Positions 24,515 to 35,398 of a DNA stretch of 35,398 bases are shown piece after piece. The translations under genes were made by a program, and so were the position numbers. The notes beneath the pieces were generated by a model that searched no databases, was not told where the DNA came from, and was given only the letters and a program-made list of their open reading frames with translations. This stretch comes from Utricularia gibba (Eukaryota > Streptophyta > Magnoliopsida > Lamiales > Lentibulariaceae): assembly GCA_002189035.1 (NCBI GenBank), contig NEEC01000475.1:1-35398 (forward strand), in the 5' to 3' direction. Each line of letters begins with the position of its first letter. Position 1 is the first letter of the stretch.

Positions 24515-26768
24515 CTCGTGCACTCTTCGGTATCGAGTGGATATCTTGCAACGGTGATGAGTCATGTTGCACATATCATACCGTTTCGAAGCTCGTTCCG
24601 AGCCGGTCTTCTTTCGTGTTGAGAACTTGTTCGTCCGAGGAGACAAATGCTCGAAAGATTGCCTTATATTAGCCTTCAGATGTGCAACGAAGTGGCCACC
24701 ACGTTCGCGAAAATGTGACTCGGGACACCTGACTCGATGCGAATGTGATTTTTGACATGCATATGTATTTCATGACGATGTGAAATTTATTTCGAGATGA
24801 TCATTTAATGTGTCCCTAGCCACACCTCATGGTGGCCTCGTGCACTCTTCGGTATCGAGTGGAATCTTGCAAACGGTGATGAGTCATGTTGCACATATCA
24901 TACCGTTTCGAAGCTCGTTCCGAGCTCTTCTTTCGTGTTGAGAACTTGTTCGTCCGAGGACAAATGCTCGAAAGATTGCCTTATATTAGCCTTCAGATGT
25001 GCAACGAAGTGGCCACCACGTCGCGATGTGACTCGGGACACCTGACTCGATGCGAATGTGATTTTTGACATGCAAGACGTATGTATTTCATGGGACGATG
25101 TGAAATTTGATTTCGAGATGACCCTAGCCACAACCTCATGGTGGCCTCGTGCACTCTTCGGTATCGAGTGGATATCTTGCAACGGTGATGAGTCATGTTG
25201 CACATATCATACCGTTTCGAAGCTCGTTCCGAGCCGTCTTCTTTCGTGTTGAGAACTTGTTCGTCCGAGGAGCACAAATGCTCGAAAGATTGCCTTATAT
25301 TAGCCTTCAGATGTGCAACGAAGTGGCCACCACGTTCGCGAAAATGTGACTCGGGACACTGACTCGATGCGAATGTGATTTTGACATGCAAGATATTATT
25401 CATGGGACGATGTGAAATTTGGATTTCGAGATGATCATTTAATGTGTCCCTAGCCACAACCTCATGGTGGCCTCGTGCACTCTTCGGTATCGAGTGGATA
25501 TCTTGCAAACGGTGATGAGTCATGTTGCACATATCATACCGTTTCGAAGCTCGTTCCGAGCCGTCTTCTTTCGTGTTGAGAACTTGTTCGTCCGAGGCAC
25601 AAATGCTCGAAAGATTGCCTTATTAGCCTTCAGATGTGCAACGAAGTGGCCACCACGTTCGCGAAATGTGACTCGGGACACCTGACTCGATGCGAATGTG
25701 ATTTTGACATGCATATGTATTTCATGGGACGATGTGAAATTTTGGATTTCGAGATGATCATTTAAGATGCCATGGGTGTGTCCTAGCCACAACCTCATGG
25801 TGGCCTCGTGCACTCTTCGGTATCGAGTGGATATCTTGCAAACGGTGATGAGTCATGTTGCACATATCATACCGTTTCGAAGCTCGTTCCGAGCCGGTCT
25901 TCTTCGTGTTGAGAACTTGTTCGTCCGAGGAGGCACAAATGCTCGAAAGATTGCCTTATATTAGCCTTCAGATGTGCAACGAAGTGGCCACCACGTTCGC
26001 GAAAATGTGACTCGGGACACCTGACTCGATGCGAATGTGATTTTTGACATGCAAGACATATGTATTTCATGGGACGATGTGAAATTTTGGATTTCGAGAT
26101 GATCATTTAAGTGTGTCCTAGCCACACCTCATGGTGGCCTCGTGCACTCTTCGGTATCGAGTGGATATCTTGCAACGGTGATGAGTCATGTTGCACATAT
26201 CATACCGTTTCGAAGCTCGTTCCGAGCCGTCTTCTTTCGTGTTGAGAACTTGTTCGTCCGAGGAGCACAAATGCTCGAAAGATTGCCTTATATTAGCCTT
26301 CAGATGTGCAACGAAGTGGCCACCACGTTCGTGTGACTCGGACACCTGACTCGATGCGAATGTGATTTTTGACATGCAAGACGTATGTATTTCATGGGAC
26401 GATGTGAAATTTTGGATTTCGAGATGATCATTTAATGTGTCCCTAGCCACAATGGTGGCCTCGTGCACTCTTCGGTATCGAGTGGATATCTTGCAACGGT
26501 GATGAGTCATGTTGCACATATCATACCGTTTCGAAGCTCGTTCCGAGCTCTTCTTTCGTGTTGAGAACTTGTTCGTCCGAGGGCACAAATGCTCGAAAGA
26601 TTGCCTTATATTAGCCTTCAGATGTGCAACGAAGTGGCCACCACGTTCGCGATGTGACTCGTCGATGCGAATGTGATTTTTGACATGTATGTATTTCATG
26701 GGACGATGTGAAATTTTGGATTTCGAGATGATCATTTAATGTGTCCCTAGCCACAACCTCATGGTGGC

Positions 26769-27088
26769 CTCGTGCACTCTTCGGTATCGAGTGGATATCT
26801 TGTGATGAGTCATGTTGCACATATCATACCGTTTCGAAGCTCGTTCCGAGCCTCTTCTTTCGTGTTGAGAACTTGTTCGTCCGAGGCACAAATGCTCGAA
26901 AGATTGCCTTATATTAGCCTTCAGATGTGCAACGAAGTGGCCACCACGTTCGCGAAATGTGACTCGGGACACCGACTCGATGCGAATGTGATTTTGACAT
27001 GCAAGACATATGTATTTCATGGGACGATGTGAAAATTTTGGATTTCGAGATGATCATTTAAGTGTGTTAGCCACAACCTCATGGTGGC
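26769..27088. repeat. B monomer lacking the caacgg segment
   Basis: The sequence reads gatatcttgtgatgagtc (near 26795-26812), so the usual caacgg or its variants is gone. It also has gagcctc in place of gagccgtc. Related partial losses (cttgcaaggtg) occur near 22261, 22591, 27121, 28101 and 29404, making this a recurrent deletion site. Confidence 0.7.
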
Positions 27089-30000
27089 CTCGTGCACTCT
27101 TCGGTATCGAGTGGATATCTTGCAAGGTGATGAGTCATGTTGCACATATCATACCGTTTCGAAGCTCGTTCCGAGCCGTCTTCTTTCGTGTTGAGAACTT
27201 GTTCGTCCGAAAATGCTCGAAAGATTGCCTTATATTAGCCTTCAGATGCAACGAAGTGGCCACCACGTTCGCGTCGGGAGACTCGATGCGAATGTGATTT
27301 TTGACATGCAAGACATATGTATTTCATGGGACGATGTGAAATTTTGGATTTCGAGATGATCATTTAAGATGCCATGGGTGTGTCCCTAGCCACAACCTCA
27401 TGGTGGCCTCGTGCACTCTTCGGTATCGAGTGGATATCTTGCAACGGTGATGAGTCATGTTGCACATATCATACCGTTTCGAAGCTCGTTCCGAGCCGGT
27501 CTTCTTTCGTGTTGAGAACTTGTTCGTCCGAGGAGGCACAAATGCTCGAAAGATTGCCTTATATTAGCCTTCAGATGTGCAACGAAGTGGCCACCACTTC
27601 GCGAAAATGTGACTCGGGACACCTGACTCGATGCGAATGTGATTTTTGACATGCAAGACATATGTATTTCATGGACGATGTGAAATTTTGGATTTCGAGA
27701 TGATCATTTAAGCCCTAGCCACAACCTCATGGTGGCCTCGTGCACTCTTCGGTATCGAGTGGATATCTTGCAAACGGTGATGAGTCATGTTGCACATATC
27801 ATACCGTTTCGAAGCTCGTTCCGAGCCGTCTTCTTTCGTGTTGAGAACTTGTTCGTCCGAGGAGCACAAATGCTCGAAAGATTGCCTTATATTAGCCTTC
27901 AGATGTGCAACGAAGTGGCCACCCGTTCGCGAAAATGTGACTCGGACACCTGACTCGATGCGAATGTGATTTTCATGCAAGACATATGTATTTCATGGGA
28001 CGATGTGAAATTTTGGATTTCGAGATGATCATTTAAGGGTGTGTCCCTAGCCACAACCTCATGGTGGCCTCGTGCACTCTTCGGTATCGAGTGGATATCT
28101 TGCAAGGTGATGAGTCATGTTGCACATATCATACCGTTTCGAAGCTCGTTCCGAGCGTCTTCTTCGTGTTGAGAACTTGTTCGTCCGAGGAGCACAAATG
28201 CTCGAAAGATTGCCTTATATTAGCCTTCAGATGTTGGCCACCACGTTCGCGAAAATGTGACTCGGGACACCTGACTCGATGCGAATGTGATTTTTGACAT
28301 GCAACATATGTATTTCATGGACGATGTGAAATTTATTTCGAGATGATCATTTAGATGCCATGTGTGTCTAGCCACAACCTCATGTGGCCTCGTGCACTCT
28401 TCGTATCGAGTGGATATCTTGCAACGGTGATGAGTCATGTTGCACATATCATACCGTTTCGAAGCTCGTTCCGAGCCGGTCTTCTTTCGTGTTGAGAACT
28501 TGTTCGTCCGAGGAGGCACAAATGCTCGAAAGATTGCCTTATATTAGCCTTCAGATGTGCAACGAAGTGGCCACCACGTTCGCGAAAATGTGACTCGGGA
28601 CACCTGACTCGATGCGAATGTGATTTTGACATGCAAGACGTATGTATTTCATGGGACGATGTGAAATTTGGATTTCGAGATGATCATTTAAGTGTGTCCC
28701 TAGCCACAACCTCATGGTGGCCTCGTGCACTCTTCGGTATCGAGTGGATATCTTGCAACGGTGATGAGTCATGTTGCACATATCATACCGTTTCGAAGCT
28801 CGTTCCGAGCCTCTTCTTTCGTGTTGAGAACTTGTTCGTCCGAGGAGCACAAAATGCTCGAAAGATTGCCTTATATTAGCCTTCAGATGTGCAACGAAGT
28901 GGCCACCACGTTCGCGATGTGACTCGGGACACCCGACTCGATGCGAATGTGATTTTACATGCAAGACATATGTATTTCATGGACGATGTGAAATTTGGAT
29001 TTCGAGATGATCATTTAATGTGTCCCTAGCCACATCATGGTGGCCTCGTGCACTCTTCGGTATCGAGTGGATATCTTGCAACGGTGATGAGTCATGTTGC
29101 ACATATCATACCGTTTCGAAGCTCGTTCCGAGCCGGTCTTCTTTCGTGTTGAGAACTTGTTCGTCCGAGGGCACAAATGCTCGAAAGATTGCCTTATATT
29201 AGCCTTCAGATGTGCAACGAAGTGGCCACCACGTTCGCGAAAATGTGACTCGGGACACCTGACTCGATGCGAATGTGATTTTTACATGCAAGATGTATTT
29301 CATGGGACGATGTGAAATTTGATTTCGAGATGATCATTTAAGATGTGTGTCCCTAGCCACACCTCATGGTGGCCTCGTGCACTCTTCGGTATCGAGTGGA
29401 TATTTGCAAGGTGATGAGTCATGTTGCACATATCATACCGTTTCGAAGCTCGTTCCGAGCCGTCTTCTTTCGTGTTGAACTTGTTCAGAGGCACAAATGC
29501 TCGAAAGATTGCCTTATATTAGCCTTCAGATGTGCAACGAAGTGGCCACCACGTTCGCGAATGTGACTCGGACACGACTCGATGCGAATGTGATTTTTGA
29601 CATGCAAGACATATGTATTTCATGGGACGATGTGAAATTTGGATTTCGAGATGATCATTTAAGATGCCATGGGTGTGTCCCTAGCCACAACCTCATGGTG
29701 GCCTCGTGCACTCTTCGGTATCGAGTGGATATCTTGCAACGGTGATGAGTCATGTTGCACATATCATACCGTTTCGAAGCTCGTTCCGAGCCGGTCTTCT
29801 TCGTGTTGAGAACTTGTTCGTCCGAGGAGGCACAAATGCTCGAAAGATTGCCTTATATTAGCCTTCAGATGTGCAACGAAGTGGCCACCACGTTCGCGAA
29901 AATGTGACTCGGGACACCTGACTCGATGCGAATGTGATTTTTGACATGCAAGACATATGTATTTCATGGACGATGTGAAATTTTGGATTTCGAGATGATC

Positions 30001-30682
30001 ATTTAAGTGTGTCCCTAGCCACACCTCATGGTGGCCTCGTGCACTCTTCGGTATCGAGTGGATATCTTGCAACGGTGAGTCATGTTGCACATATCATACC
30101 GTTTCGAAGCTCGTTCCGAGCCGTCTTTCGTGTTGAGAACTTGTTCGTCCGAGGCACAAATGCTCGAAAGATTGCCTTATATTAGCCTTCAGATGTGCAA
30201 CGAAGTGGCCACCACGTTCGCGAAAATGTGACTCGGACACCTGACTCGATGCGAATGTGATTTTTGACATGCAAGACATATGTATTTCATGGGACGATGT
30301 GAAATTTTGGATTTCGAGATGATCATTTCCTAGCCACAACCTCATGGTGGCCTCGTGCACTCTTCGGTATCGAGTGGATATCTTGCAACGGTGATGAGTC
30401 ATGTTGCACATATCATACCGTTTCGAAGCTCGTTCCGAGTCTTCTTTCGTGTTGAGAACTTGTTCGTCCGAGGGCACAAATGCTCGAAAGATTGCCTTAT
30501 ATTAGCCTTCAGATGTGCAACGAAGTGGCCACCACGTTCGCGAAAATGTGACTCGGGACACCTGACTCGATGCGAATGTGATTTTTGACATGCAAGACAT
30601 ATGTATTTCATGGGACGATGTGAAATTTGGATTTCGAGATGATCATTTAAGGGTGTGTCCCTAGCCACAACCTCATGGTGGC

Positions 30683-30987
30683 CTCGTGCACTCTTCGGTA
30701 TCGAGTGGATATCTTGCAACGGTGATGAGTCATGTTGCACATATCATACCGTTTCGAAGCTCGTTCCGAGCCGGTCTTTTTCGTGTTGAGAACTTGTTCG
30801 TCCGAACAAATGCTCGAAAGATTGCCTTATATTAGCCTTCAGATGTGCAACGAAGTGGCCACCGTTCGCGATGTGACTCGGGACACCTGACGATGCGAAT
30901 GTGATTTTTGACATGCTATGTATTTCATGGGACGATGTGAAATTTGGATTTCGAGATGATCATTTAAGTGGTGTTAGTCATGGTGGC
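30683..30987. repeat. Shortest B monomer (305 bp)
   Basis: It combines several losses: gtccgaacaaatg (about 30802), gtggccaccgttcgcgatgtg, cacctgacgatg, gacatgctatg, and a junction reading aagtggtgttagtcatgg (30965-30982) in place of linker plus ctagccacaacctcatgg. Conserved blocks 1 and 2 are intact. Confidence 0.75.
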
Positions 30988-33900
30988 CTCGTGCACTCTT
31001 CGGTATCGAGTGGATATCTTGCAACGGTGATGAGTCATGTTGCACATATCATACCGTTTCGAAGCTCGTTCCGAGCCGTCTTCTTTCGTGTTGAGAACTT
31101 GTTCGTCCGAGGAGGCACAAATGCTCGAAAGATTGCCTTATATTAGCCTTCAGATGTGCAACGAAGTGGCCACCACGTTCGCGAAAATGTGACTCGGGAC
31201 ACCTGACTCGATGCGAATGTGATTTTTGACATGCAAGATGTATTTCATGGGACGATGTGAAATGATTTCGAGATGATCATTTAATGTGTCCTAGCCACAC
31301 CTCATGGTGGCCTCGTGCACTCTTCGGTATCGAGTGGATATCTTGCAACGGTGATGAGTCATGTTGCACATATCATACCGTTTCGAAGCTCGTTCCGAGC
31401 CGTCTTCTTTCGTGTTGAGAACTTGTTCGTCGAGGCACAAATGCTCGAAAGATTGCCTTATATTAGCCTTCAGATGCAACGAAGTGGCCACCACGTTCGC
31501 GAAATGTGACTCGGACACCTGACTCGATGCGAATGTGATTTTTGACATGCAAGACATATGTATTTCATGGGACGATGTGAAATTTTGGATTTCGAGATGA
31601 TCATTTAAGATGCCATGGGTGTGTCCCTAGCCACAACCTCATGGTGGCCTCGTGCACTCTTCGGTATCGAGTGGATATCTTGCAACGGTGATGAGTCATG
31701 TTGCACATATCATACCGTTTCGAAGCTCGTTCCGAGCCGTCTTCTTTCGTGTTGAGAACTTGTTCGTCCGAGGCCACAAATGCTCGAAAGATTGCCTTAT
31801 ATTAGCCTTCAGATGTGCAACGAAGTGGCCACCACGTTCGCGAAAATGTGACTCGGGACACCTGACTCGATGCGAATGTGATTTTTGACATGCAAACATA
31901 TGTATTTCATGACGATGTGAAATTTGGATTTCGAGATGATCATTTAAGTGTGTCCCTAGCCACAACCTCATGGTGGCCTCGTGCACTCTTCGGTATCGAG
32001 TGGATATCTTGCAACGGTGATGAGTCATGTTGCACATATCATACCGTTTCGAAGCTCGTTCCGAGCCGGTCTTCTTTCGTGTTGAGAACTTGTTCGTCCG
32101 AGGAGCACAAATGCTCGAAAGATTGCCTTATATTAGCCTTCAGATGTGCAACGAAGTGGCCACCACGTTCGCGAAATGTGACTCGGGACACCTGACTCGA
32201 TGCGAATGTGATTTTTGACATGCAAGACATATGTATTTCATGGACGATGTGAAATTTGGATTTCGAGATGATCATTTAAGGGGTGTGTCCCTAGCCACAA
32301 CCTCATGGTGGCCTCGTGCACTCTTCGGTATCGAGTGGATATCTTGCAACGGTGATGAGTCATGTTGCACATATCATACCGTTTCGAAGCTCGTTCCGAG
32401 CCGTCTTCTTTCGTGTTGAGAACTTGTTCGTCCGAGGCACAAATGCTCGAAAGATTGCCTTATATTAGCCTTCAGATGTGCAACGAAGTGGCCACCACGA
32501 CGATGTGACTCGGGACACCTGACTCGATGCGAATGTGATTTTCTGCAAGACATATGTATTTCATGGACGATGTGAAATTTGGATTTCGAGATGATCATTT
32601 AAGATGTGTCCCTAGCCACAACCTCATGGTGGCCTCGTGCACTCTTCGGTATCGAGTGGATATCTTGCAAAGGTGATGAGTCATGTTGCACATATCATAC
32701 CGTTTCGAAGCTCGTTCCGAGCCGGTCTTCTTTCGTTGAGAACTTGTTCGTCCGAGGAGCACAAATGCTCGAAAGATTGCCTTATATTAGCCTTCAGATG
32801 TGCAACGAAGTGGCCACCACGTTCGCGAAAATGTGACTCGGGACCTGACTCGATGCGAATGTGATTTTGACATGCAAGACATATGTATTTCATGGGACGA
32901 TGTGAAATTTTGGATTTCGAGATGATCATTTAAGATGTGTCCCTAGCCACAACCTCATGGTGGCCTCGTGCACTCTTCGGTATCGAGTGGATATCTTGCA
33001 AATGGTGATGAGTCATGTTGCACATATCATACCGTTTCGAAGCTCGTTCCGAGCCGTCTTCTTTCGTGTTGAGAACTTGTTCGTCCGAGGGCACAAATGC
33101 TCGAAAGATTGCCTTATATTAGCCTTCAGATGTGCAACGAAGTGGCCACCACGTTCGCGAAAATGTGACTCGGACACCTGACTCGATGCGAATGTGATTT
33201 TTGACATGCAAGACGTATGTATTTCATGGGACGATGTGAAATTTTGGATTTCGAGATGATCATTTAAGATGGGTGTGTCCCTAGCCACAACCTCATGGTG
33301 GCCTCGTGCACTCTTCGGTATCGAGTGGATATCTTGCAACGGTGATGAGTCATGTTGCACATATCATACCGTTTCGAAGCTCGTTCCGAGCCGTCTTCTT
33401 TCGTGTTGAGAACTTGTTCGTCCGAGGACAAATGCTCGAAAGATTGCCTTATATTAGCCTTCAGATGTGCAACGAAGTGGCCACCACGTTCGCGAAATGC
33501 GACTCGGGACACCGACTCGATGCGAATGTGATTTTCGACATGCAAGACATATGTATTTCATGGGACGATGTGAAATTTGGATTTCGAGATGATCATTTAA
33601 GTGTGTCCCTAGCCACAACCTCATGGTGGCCTCGTGCACTCTTCGGTATCGAGTGGATATCTTGCAACGGTGATGAGTCATGTTGCACATATCATACCGT
33701 TTCGAAGCTCGTTCCGAGCCGTCTTCTTTCGTGTTGAGAACTTGTTCGTCCGAGGCTGCACAAATGCTCGAAAGATTGCCTTATATTAGCCTTCAGATGT
33801 GCAACGAAGTGGCCACCACGTTCGCGAAATGTGACTCGGGACACCGACTCGATGCGAATGTGATTTTTGACATGCAAGACGTATGTATTTCATGGGACGA

Positions 33901-34263
33901 TGTGAAATTTTGATTTCGAGATGATCATTTAAGATGCCATGGGTGTGTCCCTAGCCACAACCTCATGGTGGCCTCGTGCACTCTTCGGTATCGAGTGGAT
34001 ATCTTGCAACGGTGATGAGTCATGTTGCACATATCATACCGTTTCGAAGCTCGTTCCGAGCCATCTTCTTTCGTGTTGAGAACTTGTTCGTCCGAGGCAC
34101 AAATGCTCGAAAGATTGCCTTATATTAGCCTTCAGATGTGCAACGAAGTGGCCACACGTTCGCGAAATGTGACTCGGGACACCTGACTCGATGCGAATGT
34201 GATTTTTGACATGCAAGACATATGTATTTCATGGACGATGTGAAATTTGGATTTCGAGATGAT

Positions 34264-34610
34264 CATCCATGTAGCCACCTCATGCAGGTATGTGGATATC
34301 TTGCAAACGGTGATGAGTCATGTTGCACATATCATACCGTTTCGAAGCTCGTTCCGAGCCGGTCTTCTTTCGTGTTGAGAACTTGTTCGTCCGAGGAGGC
34401 ACAAATGCTCGAAAGATTGCCTTATATTAGCCTTCAGATGTGCAACGAAGTGGCCACCACGTTCGCGAAAATGTGACTCGGGACACCTGACTCGATGCGA
34501 ATGTGATTTTTGACATGCAAGACATATGTATTTCATGGACGATGTGAAATTTGGATTTCGAGATGATCATTTAGATGCCATGGTGTGTCCCTAGCCACAC
34601 CTCATGGTGG
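34264..34610. repeat. Monomer with lost anchor region
   Basis: From 34264 the sequence reads catccatgtagccacc, then catgcaggtatgtggatatc. The linker is reduced to a remnant resembling ccatg, and most of gtggcctcgtgcactcttcgg is absent, so this copy has no normal start landmark. Two monomers, from 33973 to 34611, together span only 638 bases. The rest of the copy is ordinary B, with cttgcaaacgg, gagccggtc and gaggaggcac. Confidence 0.75.
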
Positions 34611-35273
34611 CTCGTGCACTCTTCGGTATCGAGTGGATATCTTGCAACGGTGATGAGTCATGTTGCACATATCATACCGTTTCGAAGCTCGTTCCGAGCC
34701 GGTCTTCTTTCGTGTTGAGAACTTGTTCGTCCGAGAGGCACAAATGCTCGAAAGATTGCCTTATATTAGCCTTCAGATGTGCAACGAAGTGGCCACCACG
34801 TTCGCGAAGTGACTCGGGACACCTGACTCGATGCGAATGTGATTTTTGACATGCAAGACATATGTATTTCATGGGACGATGTGAAATTTGGATTTCGAGA
34901 TGATCATTTAAGGGTGTGTCCCTAGCCACAACCTCATGGTGGCTCGTGCACTCTTCGGTATCGAGTGGATATCTTGCAACGGTGATGAGTCATGTTGCAC
35001 ATATCATACCGTTTCGAAGCTCGTTCCGAGCCGTCTTCTTTCGTGTTGAGAACTTGTTCGTCCGAGGCACAAATGCTCGAAAGATTGCCTTATATTAGCC
35101 TTCAGATGTGCAACGAAGTGGCCACCACGTTCGCGAAAATGTGACTCGGGACACCTGACTCGATGCGAATGTGATTTTTGACATGCAAGACATATGTATT
35201 TCATGGGACGATGTGAAATTTTGGATTTCGAGATGATCATTTAAGATGTCCCTAGCCACAACCTCATGGTGGC

Positions 35274-35398
35274 CTCGTGCACTCTTCGGTATCGAGTGGA
35301 TATCTTGCAACGGTGATGAGTCATGTTGCACATATCATACCGTTTCGAAGCTCGTTCCGAGCCGGTCTTCTTTCGTGTTGAGAACTTGTTCGTCCGAG
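35274..35398. repeat. Partial terminal monomer
   Basis: The last 125 bases repeat the first part of a B copy (cttgcaacgg, gagccggtc) and stop at gtccgag. The array therefore continues beyond the window. Confidence 0.9.

Larger units (their letters stand above)
18523..34582. repeat. Series of long-linker (atgccatg) monomer junctions in domain B
   Basis: The extra octamer atgccatg between catttaag and ggtgtgtccc, usually creating CCATGG, occurs at 18523, 19520, 20859, 22192, 23180, 23837, 24168, 24481, 25767, 27369, 28355, 29664, 31610, 33934 and 34575. Steps between them are 3, 4, 4, 3, 2, 1, 1, 4, 5, 3, 4, 6, 7 and 2 monomers. Ten of these 15 copies carry gagccggtc, although gagccgtc is the common B state, and six carry gaggaggcac. 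Nine of the 15 are followed by a copy with the short linker aagtgtg. Together this indicates an irregular, roughly trimeric to tetrameric higher-order repeat eroded by later exchange. Confidence 0.7.
1..35398. repeat. Satellite DNA array, ~338-bp monomer, 106 copies plus a partial
   Basis: The window is filled end to end by direct copies of one monomer, all in the same orientation, with no intervening unique sequence. I anchored each copy on ctcgtgcactcttcgg; successive anchors are 305-345 bases apart. A representative copy is about 47.5% G+C. Each copy carries, in order: GTGCAC, GATATC, a GTTGCACAT arm, TTCGAA, a GCTCG-TTC-CGAGC hairpin, the block around cttatattagcc, an ATGTGCAAC arm, GTGGCCAC, TTCGCGAA, two gactcg repeats, gacatgcaagac, TGATCA, a variable linker and the ccacc-tcat-ggtgg element. 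No reading frame survives between neighbouring copies, because single-base indels and a period that is not a multiple of three shift it constantly, so I regard the array as non-coding. Both window ends lie inside the array, so its true length is unknown. The family is not one I recognise. Confidence 0.98.
18523..35398. repeat. Array domain B: diverged, shortened monomers with higher-order pattern
   Basis: Fifty-one complete monomers plus a partial, mean spacing 327.7 bp, with B states: cttgcaacgg, cttgcaaacgg or cttgcaagg; mostly gagccgtc; gaggcac, gagggcac, gaggagcac or gaggaggcac; cacgttcgcg; gacatatg in many copies. Monomer starts: 18561, 18888, 19224, 19559, 19894, 20226, 20555, 20898, 21232, 21561, 21893, 22231, 22556, 22887, 23218, 23534, 23875, 24200, 24515, 24837, 25146, 25472, 25805, 26139, 26460, 26769, 27089, 27408, 27737, 28069, 28389, 28722, 29045, 29374, 29703, 30036, 30352, 30683, 30988, 31312, 31649, 31978, 32313, 32634, 32965, 33303, 33631, 33973, about 34284 (anchor lost), 34611, 34943, 35274 (partial). 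Short deletions are far more frequent than in domain A and recur at the same sites in the monomer. Confidence 0.93.

Noticed and set aside
26327-26343. Near-match to the CENP-B box (nTTCGnnnnAnnCGGGn): gTTCGtgtgActCGGac
   Set aside because: It matches 8 of 9 core positions but exists only because of a deletion in this one copy. Normal copies have TTCG and CGGG six bases too far apart, so it is chance.
1-35398. CRISPR array (regularly spaced direct repeats)
   Set aside because: The whole 338-bp unit is repeated. There are no short repeats separated by unique spacers and no cas genes.
1-35398. rDNA intergenic spacer or telomere-associated repeat
   Set aside because: No rRNA sequence and no telomeric TTAGGG- or TTTAGGG-type tracts occur anywhere in the window.
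1-35398. A hidden gene system, phage, plasmid or mobile element
   Set aside because: No unique sequence remains after removing satellite copies. No integrase, transposase, terminal repeats or target duplications were seen.

Overview
The whole 35,398-base window is one head-to-tail tandem array of a single satellite DNA monomer of about 338 bp. Using the recurring landmark ctcgtgcactcttcgg as the monomer start, I count 106 monomers plus a final partial copy of 125 bases. All copies lie in the same orientation. I found no protein-coding gene, RNA gene, transposon, CRISPR array or unique spacer. The many 60-216-codon open frames are the same few monomer translations recurring on both strands, and they shift phase with every 1-base indel.

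This kind of DNA is typical of eukaryotic constitutive heterochromatin (centromeric, pericentromeric, subtelomeric or knob-like). I do not recognise the satellite family and cannot name the organism. A plant is plausible because monomers of about 320-370 bp are common there, but an animal or other eukaryote is not excluded. One monomer read by hand is about 47.5% G+C with 23 CpG dinucleotides, so CpG is not depleted.

The array has two domains. Domain A (1 to about 18,500; 55 monomers, mean spacing 337.5 bp) is highly homogeneous. Domain B (about 18,523 to the end; mean spacing 327.7 bp) carries a different set of linked variants: cttgcaacgg for cttgcgaacgg, gagccgtc for gagccggtc, a shortened gagg..cacaaatg segment for gaggctgcacaaatg, cacgttcg for cacattcg, often gacatatg for gacgtatg, and mostly ccacaacc for ccaccacc. 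Domain B also has many more short deletions. The switch falls within about 50 bases, inside the monomer starting at 18,216. Six or more monomers inside A carry B-like segments, as expected from gene conversion or unequal exchange.

Domain B also shows an irregular higher-order organisation. Every 3-4 monomers, with gaps, there is a copy with a longer linker (atgccatg inserted before ggtgtgtccc). These copies tend to carry gagccggtc and gaggaggcac together and are usually followed by a copy with the short linker aagtgtgtcc. Variation along the monomer is uneven: two blocks, holding the arms of a conserved 9-bp inverted repeat, hardly change in any copy. Most differences are indels, not substitutions. 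Some could be consensus errors from long-read assembly, so fine-scale claims need read-level confirmation.
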